64,000 nt of DNA. Origin: Paenibacillus odorifer. Its GTDB lineage: Bacteria; Bacillota; Bacilli; Paenibacillales; Paenibacillaceae. Below the pieces are notes generated by a model. The model searched no databases. It saw nothing but the letters and a program-made list of their open reading frames with translations, and was not told the DNA's origin. Position 1 is the first letter of the stretch. Each line of letters starts with the position of its first letter. Positions 15,353 to 23,945 of this stretch are shown here, in pieces. The stretch spans positions 5,146,001 to 5,210,000 of the forward strand of contig NZ_CP009428.1 of the NCBI RefSeq assembly GCF_000758725.1. The letters are read 5' to 3'. Made by a program: the position numbers and the translations under genes.

Positions 15353-16615
15353 TTATATAAACTCGCTAAACATATTTTTTAGACGCTCCACAAATCCGGG
15401 CTTCTGAACAGTTTCCTGACTCGGAGTGGCGTTCTGCTTGCTCCGGTTGACCGTCTTTTTGTTGCTGCTTCCACCACTGTTTCTTGCTCGGAAACTACGG
15501 ACAACATTATGCAGAATACCGACACCGCCGGTAAACCCAGGGTCCCGTACACCGATATAATCCGGCACGGCGATGCGTACAGATGCAGCCAGCTCGGTCT
15601 GAGCAGCCTTCAATACACCCGGCATCGAGACAGTCCCACCTGTAAGTATATAACCTCCAGGCAGTTCACTGTAACCAAGCCGTTTAACTTCTTGACGAAT
15701 CAGGTGGAATATTTCTTGCACCCTTGGCTCGATAATTGCCGCCAGATCCTCTTGGTTAAATTCCTTCTCCACGTTACTGCCAATGCGCAATACCTTGAAG
15801 ACAACGTCTGAGGCTGCATCGTCAATCCATGCGCAACCATATTTAAGTTTTACCTTCTCCGCTTGATCAGTAAGCGTCCGAAGTCCGTAGGCAATATCAT
15901 TGGTTACGAATTCTCCTCCGATCGGAATCGTGGAGGTTGCACTAAGAGAACCCTCTTCGTATATGGCTATTGTTGTTGAGCCCGCACCAATATCAACCAG
16001 AACAGATCCCATCGATTTCTCGTCCTTGGACAGCGCCAATCCACCAGCTCCAAGAGACATCAGCACAAGATCCTTTACCTTCAGCCCTGATTTCTCAACA
16101 CAGCGTAGTAGATTATGTATTGGCGTCTTAGCACCCGTAATGATTGTTGCCTCAACTTCCAGACGAACACCAATCATTCCGCGCGGGTCTTGAATTCCTT
16201 CAAGACCATCGACGATAAATTGTTTGGGAACAACATCAATCACTTCACGCTCCGGAGGCATAGCAATGACTTCCGCAGCTTTAATTACGCGATCGATATC
16301 ATCATCGCCGATTTCACGATCCTCATTCTGAACGGCCACAACACCGTGGCTGGATTGCAGGCCAATATGATTACCGGAAATGCCTACATAAACCTCTGAT
16401 ATTTGAATACCCACCATCTGCTCTGCATGATCTATAGCACTTTTGATCGATTGCACAGTTTGGTCGATATCTACAATCGCGCCTTTACGTATTCCTTCCG
16501 AATCAGCAGATCCAACGCCAATAATATTAAAGGTTCCATTGGTAACTTCCCCAATTATTGCCCGAACTTTGGATGTACCGATGTCCAAACTAACAATGAT
16601 GTCATTGTTGCTCAA
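15353..16615 (-). CDS. ftsA: Cell-division protein FtsA
   Basis: Actin-like ATPase, about 420 residues, that attaches FtsZ to the membrane and recruits later division proteins. Phosphate-binding loops are VSLDIGTSKVRAIIG (N-terminus) and VLVDIGAGSTTIAI; the adenosine motif is GGYILTGGTVSMPG. After a linker rich in S, N, K and Q, the C-terminal amphipathic membrane helix is PGFVERLKNMFSEFI. It starts with TTG 16615, with AGGAGGTG 11 nt upstream. The 343-bp region upstream holds a sigma-H-like promoter and palindromes, suggesting an ftsAZ transcript separate from the dcw read-through. Confidence 0.97.
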   Translation of the reverse strand: MSNNDIIVSLDIGTSKVRAIIGEVTNGTFNIIGVGSADSEGIRKGAIVDIDQTVQSIKSAIDHAEQMVGIQISEVYVGISGNHIGLQSSHGVVAVQNEDREIGDDDIDRVIKAAEVIAMPPEREVIDVVPKQFIVDGLEGIQDPRGMIGVRLEVEATIITGAKTPIHNLLRCVEKSGLKVKDLVLMSLGAGGLALSKDEKSMGSVLVDIGAGSTTIAIYEEGSLSATSTIPIGGEFVTNDIAYGLRTLTDQAEKVKLKYGCAWIDDAASDVVFKVLRIGSNVEKEFNQEDLAAIIEPRVQEIFHLIRQEVKRLGYSELPGGYILTGGTVSMPGVLKAAQTELAASVRIAVPDYIGVRDPGFTGGVGILHNVVRSFRARNSGGSSNKKTVNRSKQNATPSQETVQKPGFVERLKNMFSEFI

Positions 16616-16689
16616 GTCCTATGGCACCTCCTGTTATAATCATAATTAATTGCATTACCTTATCCCGGTCCCGGGAAACTTCTCTGTAC

Positions 16690-16718
16690 ATATTCAACAT
16701 ACCTAATCCTTTCCCTCT
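16690..16718 (-). promoter_or_regulatory. Sigma-H-like promoter of ftsAZ
   Basis: On the minus strand AGAGGGAAA (16710-16718) matches the sigma-H -35 pattern RNAGGAWWW at 8 of 9 positions. After an 11-bp spacer, GTTGAATAT (16690-16698) matches RNNGAATWW fully. B. subtilis ftsAZ has a sigma-H promoter that raises FtsZ at the onset of sporulation. The sequence match is good; use by sigma-H is inferred. Confidence 0.6.
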
Positions 16719-16740
16719 TTTTTCTACAAATTTTTTGAAC

Positions 16741-16858
16741 GGAATAATATTCCAACATCCCCAAATGTGAATAGTTACTCATATGTTATTGTAAAAATAG
16801 CAATTATCACAAGAAATATCGGCCTAATTGGTCATTTCAACCAAATATAGTACTATAT
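16741..16858. repeat. Three palindromes upstream of ftsA
   Basis: In the 343-bp gap between divIB and ftsA there are GGAATA-A-TATTCC (16741-16753), TTGGT-N7-ACCAA (16828-16844) and the perfect ATATAGTACTATAT (16845-16858), the last two adjacent. They lie upstream of the sigma-H-like promoter in the direction of transcription. They could be operators; no regulator is identified. No gene was found in this gap. Confidence 0.5.
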
Positions 16859-16958
16859 CTCAAAAAAATCGAAGAAAAAAGAGGGATATAGCTTCTTGCC
16901 CGTAACTCCGATTGTAGCATTTTTTTAACTCTATTAGTAGGGACTATTTACCTCCACA

Positions 16959-17714
16959 CTACTCTTGCGCAACATCTTCTTCATCGCTTTCCACCTGAAA
17001 AGGAACATATGAATCGGCTTCTAGCATTTTAATGAGTCCAGGCTGTTCAGTCTCTATAATCTGATTCAAATAGGACACCTTGCTCTTTAGCAAAGAGATG
17101 GCTGTAATCACCTCAAAACGGGATCTAGTATAGAGCTTGATCCGGTCTGGAAAAGACAAGGTTGGCGAGGGAACAATCTCAGAGATATCACTTGTCAATT
17201 CATTAGGAATGCTTGCTAATGCTTGACAAAGCTTAGCCTTATTCGGATCTTCCGGGTCCCAGTTCGTTAATATAGGTTTCTCAACAGCAATTCCAGTCTC
17301 ATTAACAGGCACTGCAGCTCCACTGGACAGAATCGCCTTTAAGAGGCCTCCCTGTTCCAGTTCATAAGCTACCGCAGGGAATTCCTCAATCTTTACTGTG
17401 ATCACCCCGGGGAAATCCTTCTGCACGCTGACGTCTTTAATCGTCTTAAGCTTCAGCAGAGATTCTTCCACAGCTTTAGTTGATACAGCAAAGAATTGCC
17501 CACCTATTTTAATTCCACTTTGTGAGAGTAACTCTTCACTAGTAGAATACTTGCTACCTTGAAAATCTATCACTGTAATATGGCTAATAGACGATCTGAA
17601 AAAAATCACAGCAAGAAGCGCAGTGAACAGCAGCAGCAGGATCGCCGTAATCTTACGGCTCATTTTTTTCTTAGGCTTGTCCTCTTTAAGAAGAGGTAAT
17701 CGGGTTGTAGTCAT
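16959..17714 (-). CDS. divIB: Cell-division protein DivIB/FtsQ
   Basis: Bitopic division protein, about 251 residues, that forms the DivIB-FtsL-DivIC complex activating septal wall synthesis. A short cytoplasmic K/R-rich stretch (residues 1-18) is followed by one membrane helix (about 19-40, ITAILLLLFTALLAVIFF). Then comes the extracellular POTRA domain (ISHITVIDFQGSKYSTSEELLSQSGI) and the FtsQ domain, ending in an acidic tail (SDEEDVAQE). The ATG at 17714 was chosen because GGAGAT lies about 8 nt upstream; an ATG two codons earlier is too close to it. It follows murA, where B. subtilis has murB. Confidence 0.9.
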   Translation of the reverse strand: MTTTRLPLLKEDKPKKKMSRKITAILLLLFTALLAVIFFRSSISHITVIDFQGSKYSTSEELLSQSGIKIGGQFFAVSTKAVEESLLKLKTIKDVSVQKDFPGVITVKIEEFPAVAYELEQGGLLKAILSSGAAVPVNETGIAVEKPILTNWDPEDPNKAKLCQALASIPNELTSDISEIVPSPTLSFPDRIKLYTRSRFEVITAISLLKSKVSYLNQIIETEQPGLIKMLEADSYVPFQVESDEEDVAQE

Positions 17715-17735
17715 TCTCATATCTCCGTAATAAGG

Positions 17736-17774
17736 CCCTGTCTCCTTCTCTGAGAGATCTGGAAGGAGACAGGG
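17736..17774. other. 12-bp perfect hairpin between murA and divIB
   Basis: CCCTGTCTCCTT (17736-17747) is fully complementary to AAGGAGACAGGG (17763-17774) around a 15-nt loop. It begins 4 nt after the murA stop and ends about 15 nt before the divIB ribosome-binding site. There is no T-run, so it is more likely an mRNA processing or stability element than a terminator. Confidence 0.75.
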
Positions 17775-17778
17775 AGCT

Positions 17779-19062
17779 TTAATTGGCCAAATCAAGTGGA
17801 TCCGTTACAGGCACCTTACGGCTTATACGCGCGCCAAGCTTCTGAAACAGCTTCTCTATTCCATCATAACCACGGTCAATGTGATGCGCTTGCTCAACGA
17901 CCGTAGTCCCTTGTGCAGCAAGCCCGGCAATGACCAGAGCTGCACCCGCCCGCAAATCAGTAGCTTCCACAGTAGCACCATACAATCTCTGAACGCCGCG
18001 AATAAACGCACGATTCAAATCGATAGAGATGTCAGCACCCATCCGGGCCATTTCTTCCACATGTTTGAACCGTCCCTCAAACACCGTTTCCTTGATCACA
18101 CTAAAACCATCGGCGAGCGACAGCAGCACCATGACCTGAGATTGCAGATCCGTCGGGAAAGAAGGATAAGGAGAGGTTACGATTCTCTCAACCGCACGCG
18201 GACGTCCCATGCAGCTGACATTAATTATATCATTGCATACTGTGATTTGAACACCAGCCCGCTTAAGCACATGAATAAGCGAAGTCAGATGCCCGGCGTT
18301 CGTATGTGTCAAGGTCACATTCCCACGTGTAGCTGCCGCAGCAATCATTACAGTTCCAGCCACTATCCGGTCTGGGATTACCTCGTACGTACAGGGATAT
18401 AAGTTTTTGACACCCTGGATCGTAATGGTATCCGTGCCTGCACCGATAATCTGAGCACCCATACTATTCAAAAATTGCTGTAGATCCTGTATTTCCGGCT
18501 CTCTTGCTGCTCCCGATATCGTCGTTGTCCCCTCTGCCTTGGCGGCAGCCATCATAATATTCTCCGTGGCTCCAACACTTGGATAGTCGAGATGAATATC
18601 ACTCCCTACAAGCTTTGAGCCCCGACAGGATATTCGTCCGTTGCTTTCCTCGATCTCCGCCCCCAGTGCTTTAAGACCCTGCAAATGAAGATCGATTTTA
18701 CGCTCCCCGATCGCACAGCCACCAGGCTGATAGATCGTTACCTCACCAAATCTGGATAACAGCGGTCCCATTAAAAAAATGGAAGATCTCATCTGCCGCA
18801 TCAAATCCTCAGGTACATGAGATGTCCCCACGGCTGACGTATCTATCGTCACCGTATCCTCTTGATGCACGCACCTGCAGCCCAGCCGATCCAAGATGTC
18901 TAGCATAGTCTCGATGTCCAGCAGCTTCGGCACATTATGCAGTGAGTGAACTCCTTCGGCCAGCAGGCTTGCCGCTAGAATCGGCAGCGCCGCATTTTTT
19001 GCTCCATGGATACGAATGGTGCCTGACAGGGGACTTCCACCCTCAATCACCAATTTGTCCAA
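17779..19062 (-). CDS. murA: UDP-N-acetylglucosamine 1-carboxyvinyltransferase MurA
   Basis: Catalyses the first committed step of peptidoglycan synthesis, moving enolpyruvate from PEP to UDP-GlcNAc; it is the fosfomycin target. About 427 residues. Visible motifs are IHGAKNAALPILAASLLAEG (Lys/Asn of the active site) and the loop with the PEP-reactive cysteine, YQPGGCAIGERKIDLH. The start is TTG 19062, with GGAGGTGATACA directly upstream; this gives MDKLVIEGGSPL, the usual N-terminus. It lies between murG and divIB inside the dcw cluster, the place held by murB in B. subtilis. Confidence 0.96.
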   Translation of the reverse strand: MDKLVIEGGSPLSGTIRIHGAKNAALPILAASLLAEGVHSLHNVPKLLDIETMLDILDRLGCRCVHQEDTVTIDTSAVGTSHVPEDLMRQMRSSIFLMGPLLSRFGEVTIYQPGGCAIGERKIDLHLQGLKALGAEIEESNGRISCRGSKLVGSDIHLDYPSVGATENIMMAAAKAEGTTTISGAAREPEIQDLQQFLNSMGAQIIGAGTDTITIQGVKNLYPCTYEVIPDRIVAGTVMIAAAATRGNVTLTHTNAGHLTSLIHVLKRAGVQITVCNDIINVSCMGRPRAVERIVTSPYPSFPTDLQSQVMVLLSLADGFSVIKETVFEGRFKHVEEMARMGADISIDLNRAFIRGVQRLYGATVEATDLRAGAALVIAGLAAQGTTVVEQAHHIDRGYDGIEKLFQKLGARISRKVPVTDPLDLAN

Positions 19063-19268
19063 TGTATCACCTCCGAGATTACCGCTCACCCACCACAAAC
19101 ACTTCCGATACAAGGTCATATGAAATGTACAAGATTATCCTGCACTACCTTTCAGGTTAGGAAGTGTTCTGGGTGATTGTCACGATTATAGGATTATCCT
19201 ATGTTCGTTCCTCCAAGTGTGTGACAGAGAGCTGCCAATAAGGAAAATACCTCTCAAAGGTAAATGGC

Positions 19269-20381
19269 TTAAGACTGTTTACCGGCTAGTCTTCGGAGTT
19301 CGTTAGTGACAATGGCAGCAGAATCCCTTTTGCCCAGTCGTTTGGAAGCCTCAGACATTTTTTGGCGTACAGCTTCAGTTCCAATGATTGCTTGCACAGC
19401 TTCATAAAGCGCCTTACCATTCAAATCCTTCTCAAGCACCACCACAGCGGCCCCTTCGCGTTCCAGCTGTCTTGCATTCGCCTCTTGGTGATTGTTCGTC
19501 ACATTAGGAGAAGGGATAAGTACAGAAGGAATACCCAGCGCTGTAATCTCAGCGAGAAAGGATGCCCCCGCCCGATTTACGATTAAGGAGGTACAAGCCA
19601 AGACCTCCGGCATATTGTGAACATAAGGTAGGACATGCAGCCAGTTCGGTGTGCTACCCAGCTTCTGACGCAATTCAGCACGGGTATCCTCAAAATAAGG
19701 CTCACCTGTAACGTAAACATAATGAACACCATTACCCTTACCCACAAATGGGGCCATTTCAATCATGGCTTTATTAATAGCCTTAGCCCCTTGACTACCG
19801 CCAACAACCAAAACAACCGTGCTGTTATCCGGAATGCCCAGCGAGGCAAACCCCCGTTGTGGACTAGCCGTAGTAACCGTCGTTGCCCGAGGATTACCTG
19901 TGTAGATTACGTGCTTACTCCCCGGAAAAGCAGATTCTGTCCCTTCAAAGCTTACGGCCACTGTACTCGCGTAACGACTTAGAAAACGATTTGTTAAACC
20001 AGGGATAGCATTTTGTTCATGGATCAAAGTTGGGATACCCAGCCGGGATGCAGCGTAAACGACTGGACCACATACATAACCGCCTGTACCAATTACAACA
20101 TCAGGCTTAAACTCTCTTAACATTTCTTTGGAAGCCTTAACGCCCTTTAAAAAACGCATCACCGTCTTGACGTTGTCCATGGACAGCTTGCGCCGAAAGC
20201 CAGTGATGTCGATAGATTTGAAAGGGATATTCTCTTGGGGAACAAGCTTGCTCTCTAAGCCACGCGTTCCACCAATATACAGGAAGGTAGATTCACTATC
20301 TTCTGCTTCCAGTTGTCTAGCAACAGCGACTGCGGGATAGATATGACCACCCGTGCCTCCGCCGCTTAATACGATACGCAT
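19269..20381 (-). CDS. murG: UDP-GlcNAc:undecaprenyl-pyrophosphoryl-MurNAc-pentapeptide transferase MurG
   Basis: Peripheral membrane GT-B glycosyltransferase of about 370 residues that converts lipid I to lipid II on the inner face of the membrane. The N-terminal glycine loop is VLSGGGTGGHIYPAVAVA. The second-domain G-loop is VVLVVGGSQGAKAIN, and the donor-binding region is SLIVNRAGASFLAEITALGIPSV. ATG 20381 was chosen with GAGGTG about 6 nt upstream; the upstream GTG overlaps that site. Its start lies 5 nt from the spoVE stop. A 200-bp gap to murA has no gene. Confidence 0.96.
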   Translation of the reverse strand: MRIVLSGGGTGGHIYPAVAVARQLEAEDSESTFLYIGGTRGLESKLVPQENIPFKSIDITGFRRKLSMDNVKTVMRFLKGVKASKEMLREFKPDVVIGTGGYVCGPVVYAASRLGIPTLIHEQNAIPGLTNRFLSRYASTVAVSFEGTESAFPGSKHVIYTGNPRATTVTTASPQRGFASLGIPDNSTVVLVVGGSQGAKAINKAMIEMAPFVGKGNGVHYVYVTGEPYFEDTRAELRQKLGSTPNWLHVLPYVHNMPEVLACTSLIVNRAGASFLAEITALGIPSVLIPSPNVTNNHQEANARQLEREGAAVVVLEKDLNGKALYEAVQAIIGTEAVRQKMSEASKRLGKRDSAAIVTNELRRLAGKQS

Positions 20382-20386
20382 GTCTT

Positions 20387-21484
20387 TCACCTCGCATAAC
20401 GGGATAAGTTCAATAGAATGCCCAGGGAGGTTAACATCAGTGTAAGCGAAGAACCTCCATAGCTAATCAGAGGAAGTGTGATGCCTGTTACAGGCATTAG
20501 ACCGATGACCACACCAATATTAATAATGACTTGCACAGCCACCATACAGACGATGCCAACGGCCAAATAGCTTCCAAAACGGTCAGGCAGACTCATCGCC
20601 ACCTTCATTCCGCGCCAGATTAGAATAAGAAACAGGATCAACACAGCCAAACCACCGATAAACCCCAGTTCCTCGGCCAATATAGAAAAAATAAAATCGG
20701 TCTGCGGCTCAGGTACATAACTGTACTTCTGCCGGCTCATTCCAAGTCCGAGACCCCCAAGCCCTCCAGGGCCAATCGCGTAGAGCGACTGAATAATCTG
20801 GTAGCCTGCACCGAGGGGATCGGACCAAGGATCAAGAAAAGCGGTTATCCGCTGCAACCGGTAAGGTGCTGCGGCAACCAAAGCAACAAACCCAGCCACG
20901 CCAGCTACTCCTAGTGAGAGTAGATGTTTCATTCTTGCCCCAGCTGTAAAGACCATCATCAAGGCTGCGCCAAACATAACGGTACCTGTACCCAGATCCG
21001 GCTGGAGCATAATCAGTGCAAAGGCTGATCCGATAAGCGCTAACGGTGGAAGTAAGCCACGAGTGAAGGAGGTGATATCATACTCTTCTTTTCCCAGCCA
21101 ATTCGCCAGAAATAGAATCATCCCCATCTTCATGAACTCGGAGGGCTGAATCCCGAAGGAGCTGATTCCGAGCCAGCTGCGCGCTCCCCCGCGAACTACA
21201 CCAATGCCGGGAATAAGCACCATAACGAGCAGGATAAAGCAGACAATCAGTGCCGGCTTAGCCAGCTTTTTTAACACTTTGTAGTCTGTATTCGCTGTAA
21301 CAAACATTGCAACAAGTCCCAGTCCTGCAAACAAAAGCTGCCTCTTTACAAAGTAAAACGAATCTCCATAATTGCGGAAGCCCAAGACAGATCCGGCGCT
21401 GTATACCATCACCATGCCGATTACCAGCAAAGAAAGAATGGGAATCAGCAACCAAATATCGGGAGCATGACGAGTTTTGTTCAT
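20387..21484 (-). CDS. spoVE: SEDS-family glycosyltransferase SpoVE (FtsW-like)
   Basis: A polytopic SEDS peptidoglycan polymerase of about 365 residues with roughly ten membrane segments. The family blocks are visible: PDLGTGTVMFGAALMMVF, YQIIQSLYAIGPGGLGGLGLG, YVPEPQTDFIFSILAEELGF and GLMPVTGITLPLISYGGSS. By position between murD and murG it corresponds to B. subtilis spoVE, which makes spore cortex with its partner SpoVD; a vegetative FtsW role is the alternative, since the sequence alone does not separate them. ATG 21484 has GAGGTG 8 nt upstream. Confidence 0.88.
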   Translation of the reverse strand: MNKTRHAPDIWLLIPILSLLVIGMVMVYSAGSVLGFRNYGDSFYFVKRQLLFAGLGLVAMFVTANTDYKVLKKLAKPALIVCFILLVMVLIPGIGVVRGGARSWLGISSFGIQPSEFMKMGMILFLANWLGKEEYDITSFTRGLLPPLALIGSAFALIMLQPDLGTGTVMFGAALMMVFTAGARMKHLLSLGVAGVAGFVALVAAAPYRLQRITAFLDPWSDPLGAGYQIIQSLYAIGPGGLGGLGLGMSRQKYSYVPEPQTDFIFSILAEELGFIGGLAVLILFLILIWRGMKVAMSLPDRFGSYLAVGIVCMVAVQVIINIGVVIGLMPVTGITLPLISYGGSSLTLMLTSLGILLNLSRYAR

Positions 21485-21533
21485 CAGGAGCACACCTCTT
21501 GCATCCGTAGTAGGGGCTTATCCACCCCCCTAC

Positions 21534-22955
21534 TTAAAGGTTATGCACCGCCTCTTTAAAAATACACCCGCGCTCTTCATAGGATGTAAACATATCCCAA
21601 CTAGCACATGCAGGAGACAGGAGAACGATATCTCCTTCTTCCGCCAGAGCGGAAGCTTCCCGCACAGCTGCTTGCAGCACGGCGGCGGCGCTCTCCCCAT
21701 TATCGACGGAGATAATCTGCTTTAATCCTGCCAGCTGTGCTACATTTATTAGCTTGTCCTTGGTTTGTCCTAACGCCACCAAAGCTTTGACGCGTCCGCT
21801 CAGGACAGGCAGCAGCTCCATATAATCGGAGCCACGGTCTAATCCGCCAGCGATCAATACCACCGGACGCTGAAAAGATGTCAAAGCCGTAATTGTCGCT
21901 TTGGAGTTCGTTGCTTTGGAATTGTTGTAATAAGCGGCTCCAGCCTTATCAGCTACATACTCCAGGCGGTGCTCCACACCACGAAAAGAAGAAAGCACTT
22001 CGCTTAATAGAGAGGGGTCAGCTCCAGCGGCAATAGCAATTCCACAGGCAGCCAGCGCATTCCCCACATTAAAGCGACCCGGAAGAGCGATGGAATCCAC
22101 ATCCGCGATTATCGTTTCCTTGTCCGCAGATTCGCGATAGATAATGTGGCGCTTCAGCTCATCATCTTGCCCCGTAATATAGGACGGGCTAACAAATACT
22201 CCATGAGGCAGCTCCTCAAACAAGGAGAATGGAAGAATCGAAGCCTTCACATAGGGCACAAGTTCCCGGCAGACAGGATCATCCCAGTTCAGCACTGCTG
22301 TATCCGTAGCTAATTGATTAGCGAACAGCTTGGTTTTGGAATCCACATAATCTTTCATGCTTCCATGATAATCCAGATGAGTCTCTGCAATATTCAGCAG
22401 ACAGCCTATCTTTGGCCGGAAGGTCTCCGTACCTTTGAGTTGAAAGCTGCTAAGCTCGACCACCATCCAGTTATCCTCTGTAGCCTCTTGTGCAGCCTGA
22501 CAAAGAGGCGTACCAATGTTGCCCGCAACTATAGGGTTCATTCCCGCAGCTTCCAGCATATGGCCTACCCAGGTCGTCGTTGTCGTCTTGCCATTGGAGC
22601 CTGTGATGCCGATCATCGGCGCTGCACAAAGTCGATAAGCCACCTCTACCTCTGTGACCACTTCAATTCCAAGCTCAATTGCCTTTTGTACAGGGGGCGC
22701 AGAATAAGGAATGCCTGGATTTTTGATTACCAGACTTACACCTTCATGAATAAGTCCTTCCGGATGCCCGCCGCATATAACACAAATTCCCAAAGATTCC
22801 AATTCGGAAGCTTCGGGACTTTGATCTCTTTCCTTTTTGTCGTTAACCGTAACTATAGCGCCGCGTTCATGCAGCACTTTAGCCACCTGGACACCGCTTT
22901 TAGCAAGCCCAAGAACCACAACTTCTTCACCACGATACATATCTGGATGTTTCAT
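21534..22955 (-). CDS. murD: UDP-N-acetylmuramoyl-L-alanine--D-glutamate ligase MurD
   Basis: ATP-dependent Mur ligase, about 473 residues, adding D-glutamate to UDP-MurNAc-L-Ala in the cytoplasm. The N-terminal Rossmann-like domain starts VVVLGLAKSGVQVAKVL. The ATP loop is MIGITGSNGKTTTTTWVG. The central signature is LLNIAETHLDYHG, and the C-terminal domain has FRGVEHRLEYV and NNSKATNSKATITAL. ATG 22955 lies 3 nt from the mraY stop. Length is slightly longer than the usual ~450. Confidence 0.97.
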   Translation of the reverse strand: MKHPDMYRGEEVVVLGLAKSGVQVAKVLHERGAIVTVNDKKERDQSPEASELESLGICVICGGHPEGLIHEGVSLVIKNPGIPYSAPPVQKAIELGIEVVTEVEVAYRLCAAPMIGITGSNGKTTTTTWVGHMLEAAGMNPIVAGNIGTPLCQAAQEATEDNWMVVELSSFQLKGTETFRPKIGCLLNIAETHLDYHGSMKDYVDSKTKLFANQLATDTAVLNWDDPVCRELVPYVKASILPFSLFEELPHGVFVSPSYITGQDDELKRHIIYRESADKETIIADVDSIALPGRFNVGNALAACGIAIAAGADPSLLSEVLSSFRGVEHRLEYVADKAGAAYYNNSKATNSKATITALTSFQRPVVLIAGGLDRGSDYMELLPVLSGRVKALVALGQTKDKLINVAQLAGLKQIISVDNGESAAAVLQAAVREASALAEEGDIVLLSPACASWDMFTSYEERGCIFKEAVHNL

Positions 22956-22958
22956 TCT

Positions 22959-23924
22959 CTACAACCCCTTGCTAATAAATAGTCCCACAGCAGCCAACAC
23001 CAAACTAACCGCCCAGAACGAAATTACCACACGCCACTCCGACCAGCCACCAAGCTCAAAATGATGGTGAATCGGGCTCATTCTGAATACACGTTTGCCA
23101 CGGGTTTTAAATGAAACCACTTGAATCACGACGGATAACATTTCAATTACAAAGACACCGCCTATGATGAGAAACAGCAGCTCACTCTTCGTGACAATAG
23201 CAATAGCACCTATAGCACCACCAATACCAAACGAACCCGTATCCCCCATAAACACTTTAGCAGGGTGGGCATTGAACACAAGAAAGCCTAATACAGCACC
23301 AATCATTGCCGCAGCACATACACCTGCCGCAATAGACGTAGCTTGCATTGCCACCACCGCGTATGCGGCCAATGCAATGGCACTGACACCAGACAACAGT
23401 CCATCGACTCCATCTGTAAAGTTAACGGCATTCGTCACTGCCATCATCATAATAATGATGAATGGATAATAGAACCAGCCACCCCAATCAAAGCTGAAAT
23501 CAGTACCTGGTACGCTGATATTTGTACTGTGTCCGGCATAAATCAGAAGACCGCACATCAGAGCACCAACCAGCAGCTGTCCAAATAACTTTTGACGTGC
23601 TGTGAGCCCTAAGGAACGCTTAAATACAATTTTGATATAGTCATCCAAAAACCCGATCAATCCAAAACCAAGCGTAGCTACGAGCAGTACGTAAAAATCT
23701 GTATTCACCACAGAAAATTTCAGATAAGACAAGGTAAAAGCTACGATAATCACGATACCGCCCATAGTCGGCGTTCCCGCCTTCTTCAAATGGGTTTGCG
23801 GTCCGTCATCTCGCACCTGCTGTCCGAATTTCATCCTGCGCAGAAGCGGAATGAAGAGCGGAGCGGCAATGACCGCAAGGATAAAGGAAACAGCAATAGT
23901 CAATAACAATAGTTGATAATCCAT
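22959..23924 (-). CDS. mraY: Phospho-N-acetylmuramoyl-pentapeptide transferase MraY
   Basis: Integral membrane enzyme of about 321 residues that forms lipid I from UDP-MurNAc-pentapeptide and undecaprenyl phosphate. About ten hydrophobic segments. Active-site motifs are visible: FLDDYIKI (paired Asp), NAVNFTDGVDGL, FMGDTGSFGIG and the HHHFE loop (MSPIHHHFELGG). ATG 23924 lies in the murF-mraY-murD run of the dcw cluster, 21 nt after murF. Confidence 0.97.
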   Translation of the reverse strand: MDYQLLLLTIAVSFILAVIAAPLFIPLLRRMKFGQQVRDDGPQTHLKKAGTPTMGGIVIIVAFTLSYLKFSVVNTDFYVLLVATLGFGLIGFLDDYIKIVFKRSLGLTARQKLFGQLLVGALMCGLLIYAGHSTNISVPGTDFSFDWGGWFYYPFIIIMMMAVTNAVNFTDGVDGLLSGVSAIALAAYAVVAMQATSIAAGVCAAAMIGAVLGFLVFNAHPAKVFMGDTGSFGIGGAIGAIAIVTKSELLFLIIGGVFVIEMLSVVIQVVSFKTRGKRVFRMSPIHHHFELGGWSEWRVVISFWAVSLVLAAVGLFISKGL

Positions 23925-23945
23925 GGGTACACCCCCTCCAATGAT

